Shown piece by piece: positions 16,345 to 27,345 of a stretch of 64,000 bases of DNA. Position 1 is the stretch's first letter, and each line of letters opens with the position of its first letter. The notes beneath the pieces were generated by a model. It did no database searches. It saw only the letters and a program-made list of their open reading frames with translations, and was not told where the DNA came from. The stretch lies in assembly GCF_014650755.1 (NCBI RefSeq), contig NZ_BMVO01000006.1:1-64000 (forward strand), read 5' to 3'. The translations under genes were made by a program, and so were the position numbers. The stretch comes from Streptomyces chryseus (GTDB lineage Bacteria > Actinomycetota > Actinomycetes > Streptomycetales > Streptomycetaceae).

Positions 16345-17832
16345 TCAGATGCTGGTGCTCCGTTTCGCCTTCTTCGCCGGCAGCGCGAGCTGGATCTCCT
16401 CGCGCAGGTTTTCGATCTTCGGGTAGCCGGCGTACTCACCGGTGAGCCGGTACATCTGGCGCAGCCGGTCCCAGGTGCGGTGCGACGAGGTCTCCCCCAT
16501 CGACACCAGCGCGAGGCGTGCGTACCGGTCGGCCTGTTCCGGGTCGTCCGCGATGAAGCACGCGGAGGCCAGTGAGAGGTAGTCGAAGATCTTCGACCGC
16601 TGACGGCCGCCGGCCCGGAGGTCGAGCGCCTGCTTGGCGTGCCGCTGGGCCGTGATCGCCGCCGAGGGGTCGTGCTCGGCGAGGGTACGGAAGGCGAGGG
16701 CCTGCATCCCGTGCATGTCCGCCTCGTCGAACATCTGCATCCAGCTCGGCGGCGGGACGTCGCCCTTGTCCGAGACGAAGAGGTCCTCCGCCTCCCCCAG
16801 CGTGCGCCGCATCGCCTGACCACGGCCCATGGCGGCCTGCGCCCAGGCCTCGATGGTGTGCAGCATGGCGCGGGTACGGGGCAGCATCTGGTCGCCGGAT
16901 CCGGACTTGGCGAGCTTCATCAGGTCGAGTGCGTCGTCGGGTTTCCCGAGGTGCACCATCTGGCGGGCGGCCCGGGAGAGGGCCTCGCCCGCGCGGGGGC
17001 GGTCACCCCCCTCGCGTGCCGCGTGGGCGGCGATGACGAAGTACTTCTGGGCCGTGGGTTCGAGGCCGACGTCGTGCGACATCCAGCCGGCGAGCACCGC
17101 CAGGTTGGCGGCGACGCCCCACAGGCGTCGCTGGAGATGGTCGGGGTGGTGGTAGGCGAGCATGCCGCCCACTTCGTTGAGCTGGCCCACCACCGCCTTG
17201 CGCTGGAGCCCGCCGCCACGGGCGGCGTCCCAGGCGCGGAACACTTCGACGGACCGCTCCAGCTCTTCGATCTCCTGCGACCCGATGGGGGCGGCCTCGT
17301 AGCGGTCGTACCCAGCGGGGTCGGCGTGCAGGGGATCTGCGGAGCGTGGAGCGTCGGCCGTCAGAGCGGGGTCGGTGTGCATCCAGTCGTGCATGGCGCT
17401 GCTGAGTGCGGAGCCTGCGGCGAGCGCGGCGCCCGCGCCCACCAAGCCGCGTCGGTTGAGCATGAGGTCCATTCCCGTGAATTCGGTGAGGACCGCCGCC
17501 GTCCGTTCGGGCGCCCACGGAAGACCGTCGGGATTATCTGTGTTCCTGACGTCCCGCCGTTTCCCCGTGCGCCCGTGCCGGTCGAACCCGAGGTCCTCGA
17601 TGGTCACGACACGGCCGAGTCGCTCGGTGAACAGAGCTGCCAGCACTTTGGGCACGGGATCGCGCGGGGCTTCCCCCATGTCGATCCAGCGTCGAACGCG
17701 CGAGGTGTCGGTCGCCAGTTGCGGATGGCCCATGGCCGCCGCCTGCCGGTTCACCAGTCTCGCGAGTTCGCCCTTGGACCAGCCGGCGAGACCGAACAGG
17801 TCTGCCAGGCGGGTGTTGGGTTCTCCGGTCAC
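16345..17832 (-). CDS. NsdA-like developmental/antibiotic regulator (HTH-like N-terminus plus TPR)
   Basis: A 495-residue protein of the Streptomyces-specific NsdA/NsdB-like family. The N-terminus (about 1-75) has GWSKGELARLVNRQA and DTSRVRRWIDMGE, an XRE-like DNA-binding region. A single hydrophobic patch (LNRRGLVGAGAALAAGSALS, about 125) resembles a membrane or twin-arginine-like segment. The rest is helical with TPR character (AARQMVHLGKPDDALDLM, YARLALVSM). NsdA represses sporulation and antibiotic production in S. coelicolor; I infer a similar role. GTG 17832 has GGGGG about 8 nt upstream; the frame is open to 18297 but that segment lacks protein character and holds tandem repeats. Divergent from a phosphotransferase gene. 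Confidence 0.75.
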   Translation of the reverse strand: MTGEPNTRLADLFGLAGWSKGELARLVNRQAAAMGHPQLATDTSRVRRWIDMGEAPRDPVPKVLAALFTERLGRVVTIEDLGFDRHGRTGKRRDVRNTDNPDGLPWAPERTAAVLTEFTGMDLMLNRRGLVGAGAALAAGSALSSAMHDWMHTDPALTADAPRSADPLHADPAGYDRYEAAPIGSQEIEELERSVEVFRAWDAARGGGLQRKAVVGQLNEVGGMLAYHHPDHLQRRLWGVAANLAVLAGWMSHDVGLEPTAQKYFVIAAHAAREGGDRPRAGEALSRAARQMVHLGKPDDALDLMKLAKSGSGDQMLPRTRAMLHTIEAWAQAAMGRGQAMRRTLGEAEDLFVSDKGDVPPPSWMQMFDEADMHGMQALAFRTLAEHDPSAAITAQRHAKQALDLRAGGRQRSKIFDYLSLASACFIADDPEQADRYARLALVSMGETSSHRTWDRLRQMYRLTGEYAGYPKIENLREEIQLALPAKKAKRSTSI

Positions 17833-17894
17833 TTCAAGCCCCCAGGTTCTCGGCTGATTTCGACAGTAACCCCGTGTCAGAGGCGCCGGGCATA

Positions 17895-17932
17895 TTCGCC
17901 AGGGTTCGCCAGGGTTCGCCAGGGTCCGCCAG
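17895..17932. repeat. 10-bp tandem repeat (TTCGCCAGGG x3.8) before the NsdA-like gene
   Basis: Three perfect copies of TTCGCCAGGG (17895, 17905, 17915) and a fourth, partial copy with one change, 63-100 bp upstream of the GTG at 17832. The 10-bp period is close to one helical turn, so all copies face the same side of DNA, as in direct-repeat binding sites. The region 17833-18072 otherwise holds no gene. Confidence 0.85.
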
Positions 17933-18072
17933 ATGGTGTGCCACCCGCAGGCGGGTGTCAGGTAAGAAAGCGCCACCCCGTTCCGGCAACCGGCCGGCAT
18001 TCCCCAGGGTGCTGACCGGTTGCCGGGGCGGGCGGCGCACGTAACTCGTCGGCGCGCGAAGGGATCTGTCCC

Positions 18073-19224
18073 ATGTACACAGCATCGTCCTCCGTGTCCG
18101 CCCCGCCTCGGCCGTACCGTCCCGTGGCAACGGGCAGCGGACCGTATCTCGACCCCAACCACGCCGGCGGAGCGTCCCTCGGCGCGGGACGGGCCCGGCG
18201 CGCGGCGGCAGGGCTGGGTTCCCCACCGCTCAGCGGGAGACTCGACTTGTCCGGCCCCCAGGGCGCGCAGCTGAGGAAGGCCATCGCCTCGGTGCACCGG
18301 ATCTGCCCGGAGTTCAACCCGGTGCAGGTACTGCGTCGCAGCGGACGTTCCGTACTGCTCGTCGGCACCACAGGCCGCGCCACCGCGGTCGCCAAGTGCT
18401 TACTCGATCACTCCCCCGCCTGGGCGGAGCGGTTCCGGCACGAAATAGCTGCTTACCGCGCGTTCGTCCGGCACCGCCCGCCTGTGCGGGTGCCCCGGCT
18501 GATCGCCGCGGATCCCGACAACTGCACGCTGGTGATCGAGCGGATGCCCGGCCGGGTCGCCGCCCTCACCCGGCACCCGGTCGAGGCGCCGCCGCGCGCC
18601 GACCTGCGGGCCGTGCTCGGCGCGATCACCCGGGTCAACGCGTGGCGGCCGCCGCCCGGCATCTTCGAGGCACCGCTCGACTACGCCTCGCGGATCTCCC
18701 GGTACCACGCACTGGGGCTGCTCACCGACCGCGACCTGGGTGACCTCCAGAAGCTCCTGCACGGAGTGGCGCACGCGGCCGGCGGCCGGCAGAACATGGG
18801 CCAGTTCTGTCACGGCGACGCGCTGCTCTCGAACATCCTGATGTCGCCGGCCGGGCCCGTCCTGGTCGACTGGGAGCACGCCGGCTGGTACCTGCCGGGG
18901 TACGACCTGGCGACGCTGTGGGCGGTGCTGGGCGACGCCCCGGCGGCGCGACGGCAGATCAGCCAGCTGGCGCAGGCGCCCGGCACGGCGTCGCGGGACG
19001 CGTTCCTGGTGAACCTGATGCTCGTACTGACCCGGGAGATCCGTACGTACGAGACCGCTGTCCAGCGCACCATGCGCGAGGCGGCCCCGGCCGGCGGGGC
19101 GGCGGGGCAGACGCCGGCGGGCGCGTTGTCGACCGGTGAGGAGCAGCGGTTGCTGCTCCGGCGGCTGCACGACGACTGCGCGATGGCCCGGCGGGCCGTC
19201 CGCGCCGCTGTCGGCACCCGCTGA
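18073..19224 (+). CDS. Aminoglycoside-phosphotransferase-like (APH/choline kinase fold) protein
   Basis: A 383-residue protein. The first 60 residues are Pro/Gly/Ala-rich and probably disordered. The kinase-like fold follows, with the catalytic HGD at 247-249 ([14 protein letters not shown], Asn254) and the metal-binding Asp266 in LVDWEHAG. These enzymes phosphorylate small-molecule hydroxyls with ATP; an antibiotic or a cell-surface alcohol are both possible. ATG 18073 has AAGGGATC nearby. Divergent from the NsdA-like regulator across the 10-bp repeats, so the two may be co-regulated. The substrate cannot be read from the sequence, and a resistance function should not be assumed. Confidence 0.8.
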   Translation: MYTASSSVSAPPRPYRPVATGSGPYLDPNHAGGASLGAGRARRAAAGLGSPPLSGRLDLSGPQGAQLRKAIASVHRICPEFNPVQVLRRSGRSVLLVGTTGRATAVAKCLLDHSPAWAERFRHEIAAYRAFVRHRPPVRVPRLIAADPDNCTLVIERMPGRVAALTRHPVEAPPRADLRAVLGAITRVNAWRPPPGIFEAPLDYASRISRYHALGLLTDRDLGDLQKLLHGVAHAAGGRQNMGQFCHGDALLSNILMSPAGPVLVDWEHAGWYLPGYDLATLWAVLGDAPAARRQISQLAQAPGTASRDAFLVNLMLVLTREIRTYETAVQRTMREAAPAGGAAGQTPAGALSTGEEQRLLLRRLHDDCAMARRAVRAAVGTR

Positions 19225-19235
19225 CGGAGAGGGGA

Positions 19236-19279
19236 AAGCACTGGCCGCGCCCGGTTGCACACCGGGTGGGCCGGTGCTT
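19236..19279 (+). terminator. Branched hairpin after the phosphotransferase gene
   Basis: AAGCAC (19236-19241) pairs with GTGCTT (19274-19279), extended by GGCC/GGCC and an inner CCCGG/CCGGG hairpin, 12 bp after the stop codon. Confidence 0.55.
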
Positions 19280-19432
19280 CGTCATGTGCGGTGCGGACCG
19301 CACGGGGCGCCGGGGCCGGAGCCCGGAAACGGCGGCACAATGGCGGTGTCACCCGCCTGCGTGCCGTGGAGCGCGAGGCATCGGGCGCTGACGGGGAAGG
19401 CTCCGTGTATCCACCCCGGAGGGAAGGCCACG

Positions 19433-20446
19433 ATGAGCACGGAAGGCAACGCCGCGTACGGGAAAAGCCCCTTCGTACGGTCGAAGAGCCACTTCGCGGA
19501 CCGCATCACGGCCGACGGCAGGGACGGCTGGCCCGTCGAGGCGGGCCGCTACCGGCTCGTGGTGAGCCGCGCCTGCCCCTGGGCCAGCCGCGCGGTGATC
19601 TCGCGGCGGCTGCTCGGCCTGGAGAACGCCGTCTCCCTGGCGGTGGCCGATCCGGTCCAGGACGACCGGAGCTGGCGGTTCACCCTCGATCCCGGTGACC
19701 GCGACCCCGTCCTGGGCATCCGGTTCCTGAGCGAGGCGTACGACGCGCGGGCGACGCGGTACGACGGAGGGGTCAGCGTGCCCGCCGTCGTGGACGTGCC
19801 GAGCGGCGAACTGGTCACCAACGACTACCAGGGGATCACACTGGACTTCGCCACCGAGTGGTCGGCGCTGCACCGGCCGGGTGCGCCGGACCTCTACCCC
19901 GAGCCGCTGCGCGCGGAGATCGACGAGGTCATGGACGGCGTCTACCGCGACGTGAACAACGGGGTCTACCGGGCGGGCTTCGCGACGCACCAGCGGGAGT
20001 ACGAGGACGCCTGCCAGGACGTGTTCCGGCGGCTGGAGCTGGTGGCGCGGCGGCTGGCGGAGCGCCGCTACCTCGTCGGGGACACCGTCACGGAGGCGGA
20101 CATCCGGCTCTTCACGACGCTGGTGCGGTTCGACGCGGTCTACCACGGTCACTTCAAGTGCAATCGGTGGAAGCTGAGCGAGCACCCGGTGCTGTGGGCG
20201 TACGCACGGGACCTGTACCAGACGCCCGGCTTCGGGGACACCGTCGACTTCGACCACATCAAGCGCCACTACTACCGGGTGCACACCGGTGTCAACCCGA
20301 CCGGCATCGTGCCGCTGGGGCCCGACCTGTCCGGGTGGCCGGCCCCGCACCACCGCGAGGAGCTGGGCGGTCGCCCGTTCGGGGACGGTACGCCGCCGGG
20401 TCCGGTGCCGGTGGCGGAGCGGGTGTCGGCGGCGGGGCAGCCGTAG
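19433..20446 (+). CDS. Glutathionyl-hydroquinone reductase-like (Xi-class GST) protein
   Basis: A 337-residue protein of the omega/Xi GST family. The N-terminal thioredoxin-like domain carries the active-site Cys48 in SRACPWASR, and the C-terminal helical domain has the ADIRLFTTLVRFD motif followed by the HFKCN and HIKRHYYRVH elements typical of glutathionyl-hydroquinone reductases. These enzymes reduce glutathionyl-hydroquinones; actinomycetes make mycothiol instead of glutathione, so a mycothiol adduct is the likely substrate (inference). ATG 19433 follows GGAGGGAAGG by 4-6 nt; the frame is open far upstream inside the preceding gene and terminator, which I exclude. Monocistronic. Confidence 0.88.
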   Translation: MSTEGNAAYGKSPFVRSKSHFADRITADGRDGWPVEAGRYRLVVSRACPWASRAVISRRLLGLENAVSLAVADPVQDDRSWRFTLDPGDRDPVLGIRFLSEAYDARATRYDGGVSVPAVVDVPSGELVTNDYQGITLDFATEWSALHRPGAPDLYPEPLRAEIDEVMDGVYRDVNNGVYRAGFATHQREYEDACQDVFRRLELVARRLAERRYLVGDTVTEADIRLFTTLVRFDAVYHGHFKCNRWKLSEHPVLWAYARDLYQTPGFGDTVDFDHIKRHYYRVHTGVNPTGIVPLGPDLSGWPAPHHREELGGRPFGDGTPPGPVPVAERVSAAGQP

Positions 20447-20545
20447 GGCCGCTGCCCGGCACGTGCCGTACCCGGACGTGCGCCGGCCGCGGCCCCGGGT
20501 GAAGCTGGACGTCCCTGCCGGCCCGGGTACGTGCGAGAGGTGCCG

Positions 20546-21577
20546 ATGAATCCCGTCGAGGCTCTGGAACGGATCGCGTTCCTGCTGGAACGGGCCCAGG
20601 CCCCCACCTACCGGGTACGCGCGTTCCGCACCGCCGCCGCCGCCGTCGCCGCGCTCCCCGAGGAGGAGACGGCGAGCCGCGCGGCGGCGGGCTCGCTGGA
20701 GCGGCTCAAGGGCGTCGGGCCCAAGACCGCGCAGGTGGTCCGCGAGGCGCTGGCCGGTGGGACGCCCGCGTACCTGGAGCGGCTGGAGGAGGAGAGCGCG
20801 GGGCCGCGGACCGAGGGCGGCGAGCGGCTGCGCGCGCTGCTGCGCGGCGACTGCCATCTGCACTCCGACTGGTCGGACGGCGGAAGCCCCATCGAGGAGA
20901 TGGGGCGTACGGCGGCGGCGCTGGGCCACGAGTGGGCGGTTCTCACGGACCACTCCCCCCGGCTGACGGTCGCGGGCGGCCTGTCGCCCGAACGGCTGCG
21001 CGAACAGCTGGACGTGGTGGCGGAACTCAACGCACGCTGGGCGCCGTTCCGGCTGCTCACCGGCATCGAGTGCGACATCCTGCTCGACGGCTCGCTCGAC
21101 CAGGAACCCGAACTGCTGGAACGGGTCGACCTGGTCGTCGTGTCCGTGCACTCCAAGCTGCGCATGGAGGCCCCGTCGATGACGCGCCGCATGGTCGCCG
21201 CCGTGACCAACCCGCACGCGGACGTCCTCGGCCACTGCACCGGCCGGCTGATCACCGGGCGCGGGCGGCCGGAGTCGCAGTTCGACGCCGACGAGGTCTT
21301 CGCCGCCTGTGCGGAGTCGGGCACGGCGGTGGAGATCAACAGCCGGCCCGAGCGTCTCGACCCGCCCCGGCGGCTGCTGCGCCGTGCCGTCGACGCGGGC
21401 GTACTGTTCTCCGTCGACACCGACGCGCACGCGCCGGGGCAGCTCGACTGGCAGATCTACGGGTGTGCCAGGGCGGAGGAGTGCGGCGTGCCGCCGGAGC
21501 GGGTCGTGAACACCTGGGCCTTGGACGACCTGCTGACATGGACCCGAACGCGCGACGTGCCGTCGTCCGGTGCCTGA
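20546..21577 (+). CDS. HhH-PHP domain phosphoesterase (PolX-like without the polymerase domain)
   Basis: A 343-residue protein. The first 60 residues resemble the Pol-beta N-terminal 8-kDa helical domain (NPVEALERIAFLLERA, YRVRAFRTAA) with a helix-hairpin-helix (LKGVGPKTAQVV). From about 105 on it is a PHP domain with metal ligands in DCHLHSDWSDG, LTDHS, GIECDIL, VVSVHSKL, GHCTGR and SVDTDAHAP. Family X bacterial polymerases carry HhH, nucleotidyltransferase and PHP; here the polymerase palm is absent. A DNA-end or phosphoester-processing nuclease is the best guess. ATG 20546 has GAGAGG 7 nt upstream. Confidence 0.85.
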   Translation: MNPVEALERIAFLLERAQAPTYRVRAFRTAAAAVAALPEEETASRAAAGSLERLKGVGPKTAQVVREALAGGTPAYLERLEEESAGPRTEGGERLRALLRGDCHLHSDWSDGGSPIEEMGRTAAALGHEWAVLTDHSPRLTVAGGLSPERLREQLDVVAELNARWAPFRLLTGIECDILLDGSLDQEPELLERVDLVVVSVHSKLRMEAPSMTRRMVAAVTNPHADVLGHCTGRLITGRGRPESQFDADEVFAACAESGTAVEINSRPERLDPPRRLLRRAVDAGVLFSVDTDAHAPGQLDWQIYGCARAEECGVPPERVVNTWALDDLLTWTRTRDVPSSGA

Positions 21578-21641
21578 ACCGCTTCTCGGGCGGGCAGACG
21601 AGGCAATAGAGTGCGCCGGACGTGAGCCGCCTGGAGGCCGT

Positions 21642-21923
21642 ATGAGCACCGAAGCCTGGACCCTGCTTGTCGTCGCCGTGGTGCTGGTGGTGGCGATGCT
21701 CGCTGGGGCCGTGTTCGTGCTCGTACGGCTGGTCCGCGCCCGCCGGAGTCTGCGGGAGGCGGGACTGCCGGAGGGGCGCCCGTGGGTCTTCTGGGCCGCC
21801 GTCGCCTACCTCGTGCTGCCGGCGGACCTGATGCCCGATCCGGTGTTCCTGGACGACATCGGCGTGCTGCTGCTCGCCCTGAAGTCGGTGCGCGGCGGGC
21901 GCGAGGTGACCAAAGGTCAGTGA
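21642..21923 (+). CDS. Small DUF1232 (YkvA-like) membrane protein
   Basis: A 93-residue protein with an N-terminal transmembrane helix (LLVVAVVLVVAMLAGAVFVL), a basic stretch and the DUF1232 core WAAVAYLVLPADLMPDPVFLDDIGV, which forms a second membrane hairpin. ATG 21642 follows GGAGG closely. It lies 64 bp after the PHP gene on the same strand and could be cotranscribed. Function of the family is unknown. Confidence 0.88.
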   Translation: MSTEAWTLLVVAVVLVVAMLAGAVFVLVRLVRARRSLREAGLPEGRPWVFWAAVAYLVLPADLMPDPVFLDDIGVLLLALKSVRGGREVTKGQ

Positions 21924-21964
21924 CGCGTCTGCCACCGGCGATTGGTTCACACCACTGACGCGTC
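21921..21964. repeat. Direct repeat TGACGCGTC, 35 bp apart
   Basis: TGACGCGTC at 21921-21929 and 21956-21964, after the DUF1232 stop and before the amidase gene. Possibly a binding site for an amidase regulator; nothing else supports this. Confidence 0.3.
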
Positions 21965-22126
21965 GCAGGCCCGCACGCCGTCGCCGCGAAACCCCGCCGC
22001 ACCGGCGCTGACGTGCGCGATGCCGCACTGCTGAGCCTCATTGACGGAACGTCCGGGAGCCGATACCCCTGGAGGCGAGTTCCCGCCCGCAGGTCCTTCG
22101 CGCACCACCCGTCCCTGGAGGCCGCC

Positions 22127-24112
22127 TTGCAAGGATCCGTCACGTCTCGTTCCACGAGCGCGCGCAGCCGCGCCTGGCGGGCGGGGGGCTTCGTGGCCTG
22201 TTCCGCGCTGGTGCTGCCGCTGCTGTCGGCCGCCCCGTCCGCCACGGCCGGGCAGCCCGCGCCGGCCGCGTCGGCCGCGTTGCAGCGCGAGTTCGCGGCG
22301 GCCGCAGCCGAGTACCGGGTACCGGCGCGTGTGCTGCTCGGTGTGTCGTACCTCCAGTCCCGCTGGGACGCGCACGGCGGCGCGCCGAGCGTGACCGGCG
22401 GCTACGGCCCGATGCACCTCACCGACGCGGGGACCGCCCTCGCGCGGGCGCCGCACCACACCGACTCCGGCGAGGACCCGCGCGGTGACGACGCGCGCCC
22501 CGCGCGGACCGGTGGGGACGCCGGCCTCCCGGAGGCTTCCGAGCTCCCCGCGCGGCTCAGGACCCTGGAGCGGGCCGCCGACCTCACCGGCCTTCCCGGC
22601 GCGGAGCTGCGCCGGAGTCCCGCCGCGAACATCCGGGGCGGGGCCGCGCTGCTGGCCGCCGCGCAGCAGCGGCTCGGGCGGCCGCTCAGCCCCGATCCTG
22701 CCGACTGGTACGGGGCGGTCGCCCGGTTCTCCGGGGCCGACGACACGGCGACCGCGACGACGTACGCCGACGACGTGTACGACGTGATCCGCACGGGCGG
22801 TCGGCGTACGACCGACAGCGGCCAGCGGATCGCCCTGCCCGGCACGCCCGGGATCGAGCCGGACCGTGCGCAGGCGGCGGACCTCGGTCTGCGGACGGCC
22901 GACACCGGGCTCACCGAGTGCCCGAGGACGGTGGCGTGCGAGTGGATTCCGGCGCCCTACGAGGAGTTCGGGGACGGCGACTACGGCAATCACGACAAGG
23001 CCGACCGCCCCCGGGGCCAGGGCATCGACTACATCGTCGTCCACGACACCGAGGCCACCTGGGACACGACCCTGAAGCTGGTCCAGGACCCGCGGTACGT
23101 GTCGTGGCAGTACTCGCTGCGCTCCTCGGACGGGCACATCGCCCAGCACGTGCCGCTGAAGGACGTGGCGTGGCACGCGGGGAACTGGTACGTCAACTCC
23201 AAGTCCGTGGGCCTGGAGCACGAAGGGTTCCTGACCTCGCCGGACGCCTGGTACACGGAGGCGATGTACCGCACCTCGGCGCGGCTGGTGAAGTACCTGG
23301 CGAAGCGGTACGGAATCCCTCTCGACCGGCAGCACGTCCTCGGCCACGACAACGTCCCCGGCACCGTCACCGCCAACATCAGCGGGATGCACACCGACCC
23401 GGGCCCGTACTGGGACTGGGCGCACTACTTCGAGCTGCTCGGCAGGCCCTTCACCCCGACGGCGGGCCCGGACGGCGGCGTGGTGACCGTCCGCCCCGAC
23501 TACGCGCGCCACCAGCCGCTCTACACGGGCTGCGTGAAGGCCGGCGAGCCCTGCGCCCCGCACGGCTCGGGCGCCGTCCGGCTGCACACGGCGCCGGCCG
23601 ACGACGCTCCGCTGGTGAAGGACATCGGGCTGCGTCCGGGCGGCCAGGACTCGACGAACGGCGTCAACGACACGGGCGCCCGTGCCTCGACGGGGCAGCA
23701 GTACGCCGTCGCCGGGCGCAGCGGCGACTGGACGGCGATCTGGTACCTGGGGCAGAAGGCCTGGTTCCACAACCCGCGCAGCCGGCCGACGGCGGTGAAC
23801 GCCCGCGCCCTGGTGCTGACGCCGAAGGACGGCCGCACCGAGGCGCCGGTGTACGGGCGGGCCTACCCGGAGGCGGCGGCGTACGCCGGGACGTCCGTAC
23901 CGGTGCAGGCCCTCTCGCCGCTGCCGTACAAGCTGCTCGCCGGCCAGCGGTACGTGATCGGCGACCGTGCACCGGGCGAGTACTACTTCGCTCCGACGTT
24001 CGACACCTCGGGGCACCGGGTGATCCGGGGCGAGGAGACGTACTACGCGATCCAGTTCGGGCACCGGGTGGCCTATGTGAAGGCCTCTGACGTGCGGGTA
24101 CTCAAGTCGTAG
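22127..24112 (+). CDS. Secreted N-acetylmuramoyl-L-alanine amidase (amidase_2/PGRP fold)
   Basis: A 661-residue exported protein. I start it at TTG 22127, which has GGAGG 6 nt upstream and leads directly into a signal peptide (basic RSRAWR, hydrophobic ACSALVLPLLS, cut near ATAG); an ATG at 22013 would bury the signal. A Leu/Ala-rich helical region with a lysozyme-like ARVLLGVSYLQSRWD segment (about 50-75) comes first. The amidase_2 domain (about 290-440) has the Zn ligands in YIVVHDTEA, the WHAG motif and the second His in DRQHVLGHDNV with HTDPGPYWDW. The remaining 200 residues look like SH3-type wall-binding repeats. It should cleave the lactyl-Ala bond in peptidoglycan during growth or sporulation. 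Confidence 0.85.
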   Translation: MQGSVTSRSTSARSRAWRAGGFVACSALVLPLLSAAPSATAGQPAPAASAALQREFAAAAAEYRVPARVLLGVSYLQSRWDAHGGAPSVTGGYGPMHLTDAGTALARAPHHTDSGEDPRGDDARPARTGGDAGLPEASELPARLRTLERAADLTGLPGAELRRSPAANIRGGAALLAAAQQRLGRPLSPDPADWYGAVARFSGADDTATATTYADDVYDVIRTGGRRTTDSGQRIALPGTPGIEPDRAQAADLGLRTADTGLTECPRTVACEWIPAPYEEFGDGDYGNHDKADRPRGQGIDYIVVHDTEATWDTTLKLVQDPRYVSWQYSLRSSDGHIAQHVPLKDVAWHAGNWYVNSKSVGLEHEGFLTSPDAWYTEAMYRTSARLVKYLAKRYGIPLDRQHVLGHDNVPGTVTANISGMHTDPGPYWDWAHYFELLGRPFTPTAGPDGGVVTVRPDYARHQPLYTGCVKAGEPCAPHGSGAVRLHTAPADDAPLVKDIGLRPGGQDSTNGVNDTGARASTGQQYAVAGRSGDWTAIWYLGQKAWFHNPRSRPTAVNARALVLTPKDGRTEAPVYGRAYPEAAAYAGTSVPVQALSPLPYKLLAGQRYVIGDRAPGEYYFAPTFDTSGHRVIRGEETYYAIQFGHRVAYVKASDVRVLKS

Positions 24113-24131
24113 CGAGGAAGGGCGAGCACGG

Positions 24132-24164
24132 GGGCGCCATCGGCCGCAGGCGGCGACGGCGCCC
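24132..24164 (+). terminator. Hairpin after the amidase gene
   Basis: GGGCGCC (24132-24138) and GGCGCCC (24158-24164) flank a further GC-rich internal pairing; followed by TCTTGTGT. Confidence 0.6.
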
Positions 24165-24230
24165 TCTTGTGTGACTAATCAGCGCGGAGAGTGGGCCGTA
24201 CGGGCTACGGGTAGGGCTGGGCGGAATTGA

Positions 24231-26506
<2,276 letters not shown>

Positions 26507-26507
<1 letters not shown>

Positions 26508-26538
26508 GCGGGCACGTCGGCGGGCACGTCGGCGGGCA
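26507..26538. repeat. 12-bp tandem repeat (GGCGGGCACGTC x2.7) at the geosmin synthase stop
   Basis: GGCGGGCACGTC at 26507-26518 and 26519-26530, plus a partial third copy. It begins in the stop codon and ends before the terminator; probably replication slippage. Confidence 0.8.
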
Positions 26539-26544
26539 AGAACA

Positions 26545-26576
26545 GCGGGGGCGACAACCGGAGTTGCCGCCCCCGC
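26545..26576. terminator. Strong bidirectional terminator between geoA and lepB
   Basis: 13-bp stem GCGGGGGCGACAA / TTGCCGCCCCCGC with one G-T mismatch, between two convergent genes. Confidence 0.75.
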
Positions 26577-26598
26577 GCCGACTGGCCCGCCGGCTGCC

Positions 26599-27321
26599 CT
26601 ACGTGTCGATGGCCGGCCGGCCGAACGTGTCCGGCACCGGCAGGTTGTCCAGCCGGTCGAGCGGCCAGGCGACGACGACCGCGCGCCCCACCACGTCGTC
26701 CACCGGCACCATGCCCGCGCCGGGCTCGTGCTGGTGGTACCGGGAGTCGCCGGAGGCCTGACGGTGGTCGCCCATCACCCAGAGGTGGCCCTGGGGCACC
26801 GTGACCTTGAACTGTCCGCCCTCGTCCGTGCTGCACGCGGTGTTGCCGGGGAAGACGTACGGCTCGTCGAGCGCCTTCCCGTTGACCTTCAGCGGTCCCT
26901 CGCCCTCGCACTCCACCGTGTCGCCGCCGACTCCGACGACCCGCTTGATCAGGTCCTTCTCCTCGGCGGACGGCATGAGTCCGACGAAGCTCAGGGCCTT
27001 CTGCACGCCGTTGGTGCGGGGCGTCGGCTCGTTCTTCAGCCATTCGCCCGGGTCGTGGAAGACGACGACCTCGCCGCGTTCCGGCTCGGAGCCGAACCAC
27101 GGGGTCAGCTTGTCGACGAGGACCCGGTCGCCCTTCAGAAGGGTGTTCTGCATGGAGTCCGAGGGGATCGAGAACGCCTGGAGCAGGAAGGTCTTTATCA
27201 GCAGCGCCAGCACCAGCGCGATGCCGACGAGGAGCGGCAGCTCCATCCAGAAGGAGCGCTGCTGCCTCCGCCCTGGCTTCCGGTACCGGCTCTCCGGTGC
27301 TCCGACCGCCGTGTCCGCCAC
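26599..27321 (-). CDS. lepB: Signal peptidase I
   Basis: A membrane-anchored type I signal peptidase of about 240 residues. One N-terminal transmembrane helix (LPLLVGIALVLALLIKTFLL) is followed by box B with the nucleophile Ser in IPSDSMQNTL, box D with the general-base Lys in DLIKRVVGVGGDTVE, and box E GDHRQASGDSR. It removes leader peptides on the outer face of the membrane. Two GTG starts are possible: 27339, and 27321 with GAGGAG at good distance, which I prefer. It follows the 166-residue gene by less than 25 bp, forming an operon. Streptomyces carry several such enzymes; this one lies apart from the usual ribosomal-protein locus marker genes. Confidence 0.92.
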   Translation of the reverse strand: MADTAVGAPESRYRKPGRRQQRSFWMELPLLVGIALVLALLIKTFLLQAFSIPSDSMQNTLLKGDRVLVDKLTPWFGSEPERGEVVVFHDPGEWLKNEPTPRTNGVQKALSFVGLMPSAEEKDLIKRVVGVGGDTVECEGEGPLKVNGKALDEPYVFPGNTACSTDEGGQFKVTVPQGHLWVMGDHRQASGDSRYHQHEPGAGMVPVDDVVGRAVVVAWPLDRLDNLPVPDTFGRPAIDT

Positions 27322-27345
27322 GACCACTCCTCGCCTCACAGGGAC

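Noticed and set aside
17895..17932. CRISPR-like array
   Set aside because: The 10-bp units are contiguous with no spacers; no cas genes are near.
18073..19224. Aminoglycoside resistance kinase
   Set aside because: HGD and D-W motifs show only the fold; no antibiotic gene cluster is adjacent and the N-terminal extension is atypical.
22041..22067. Promoter TTGACG...GATACC before the amidase
   Set aside because: The spacer is only 15 nt and the -10 is a poor match, so I did not list it as a feature.
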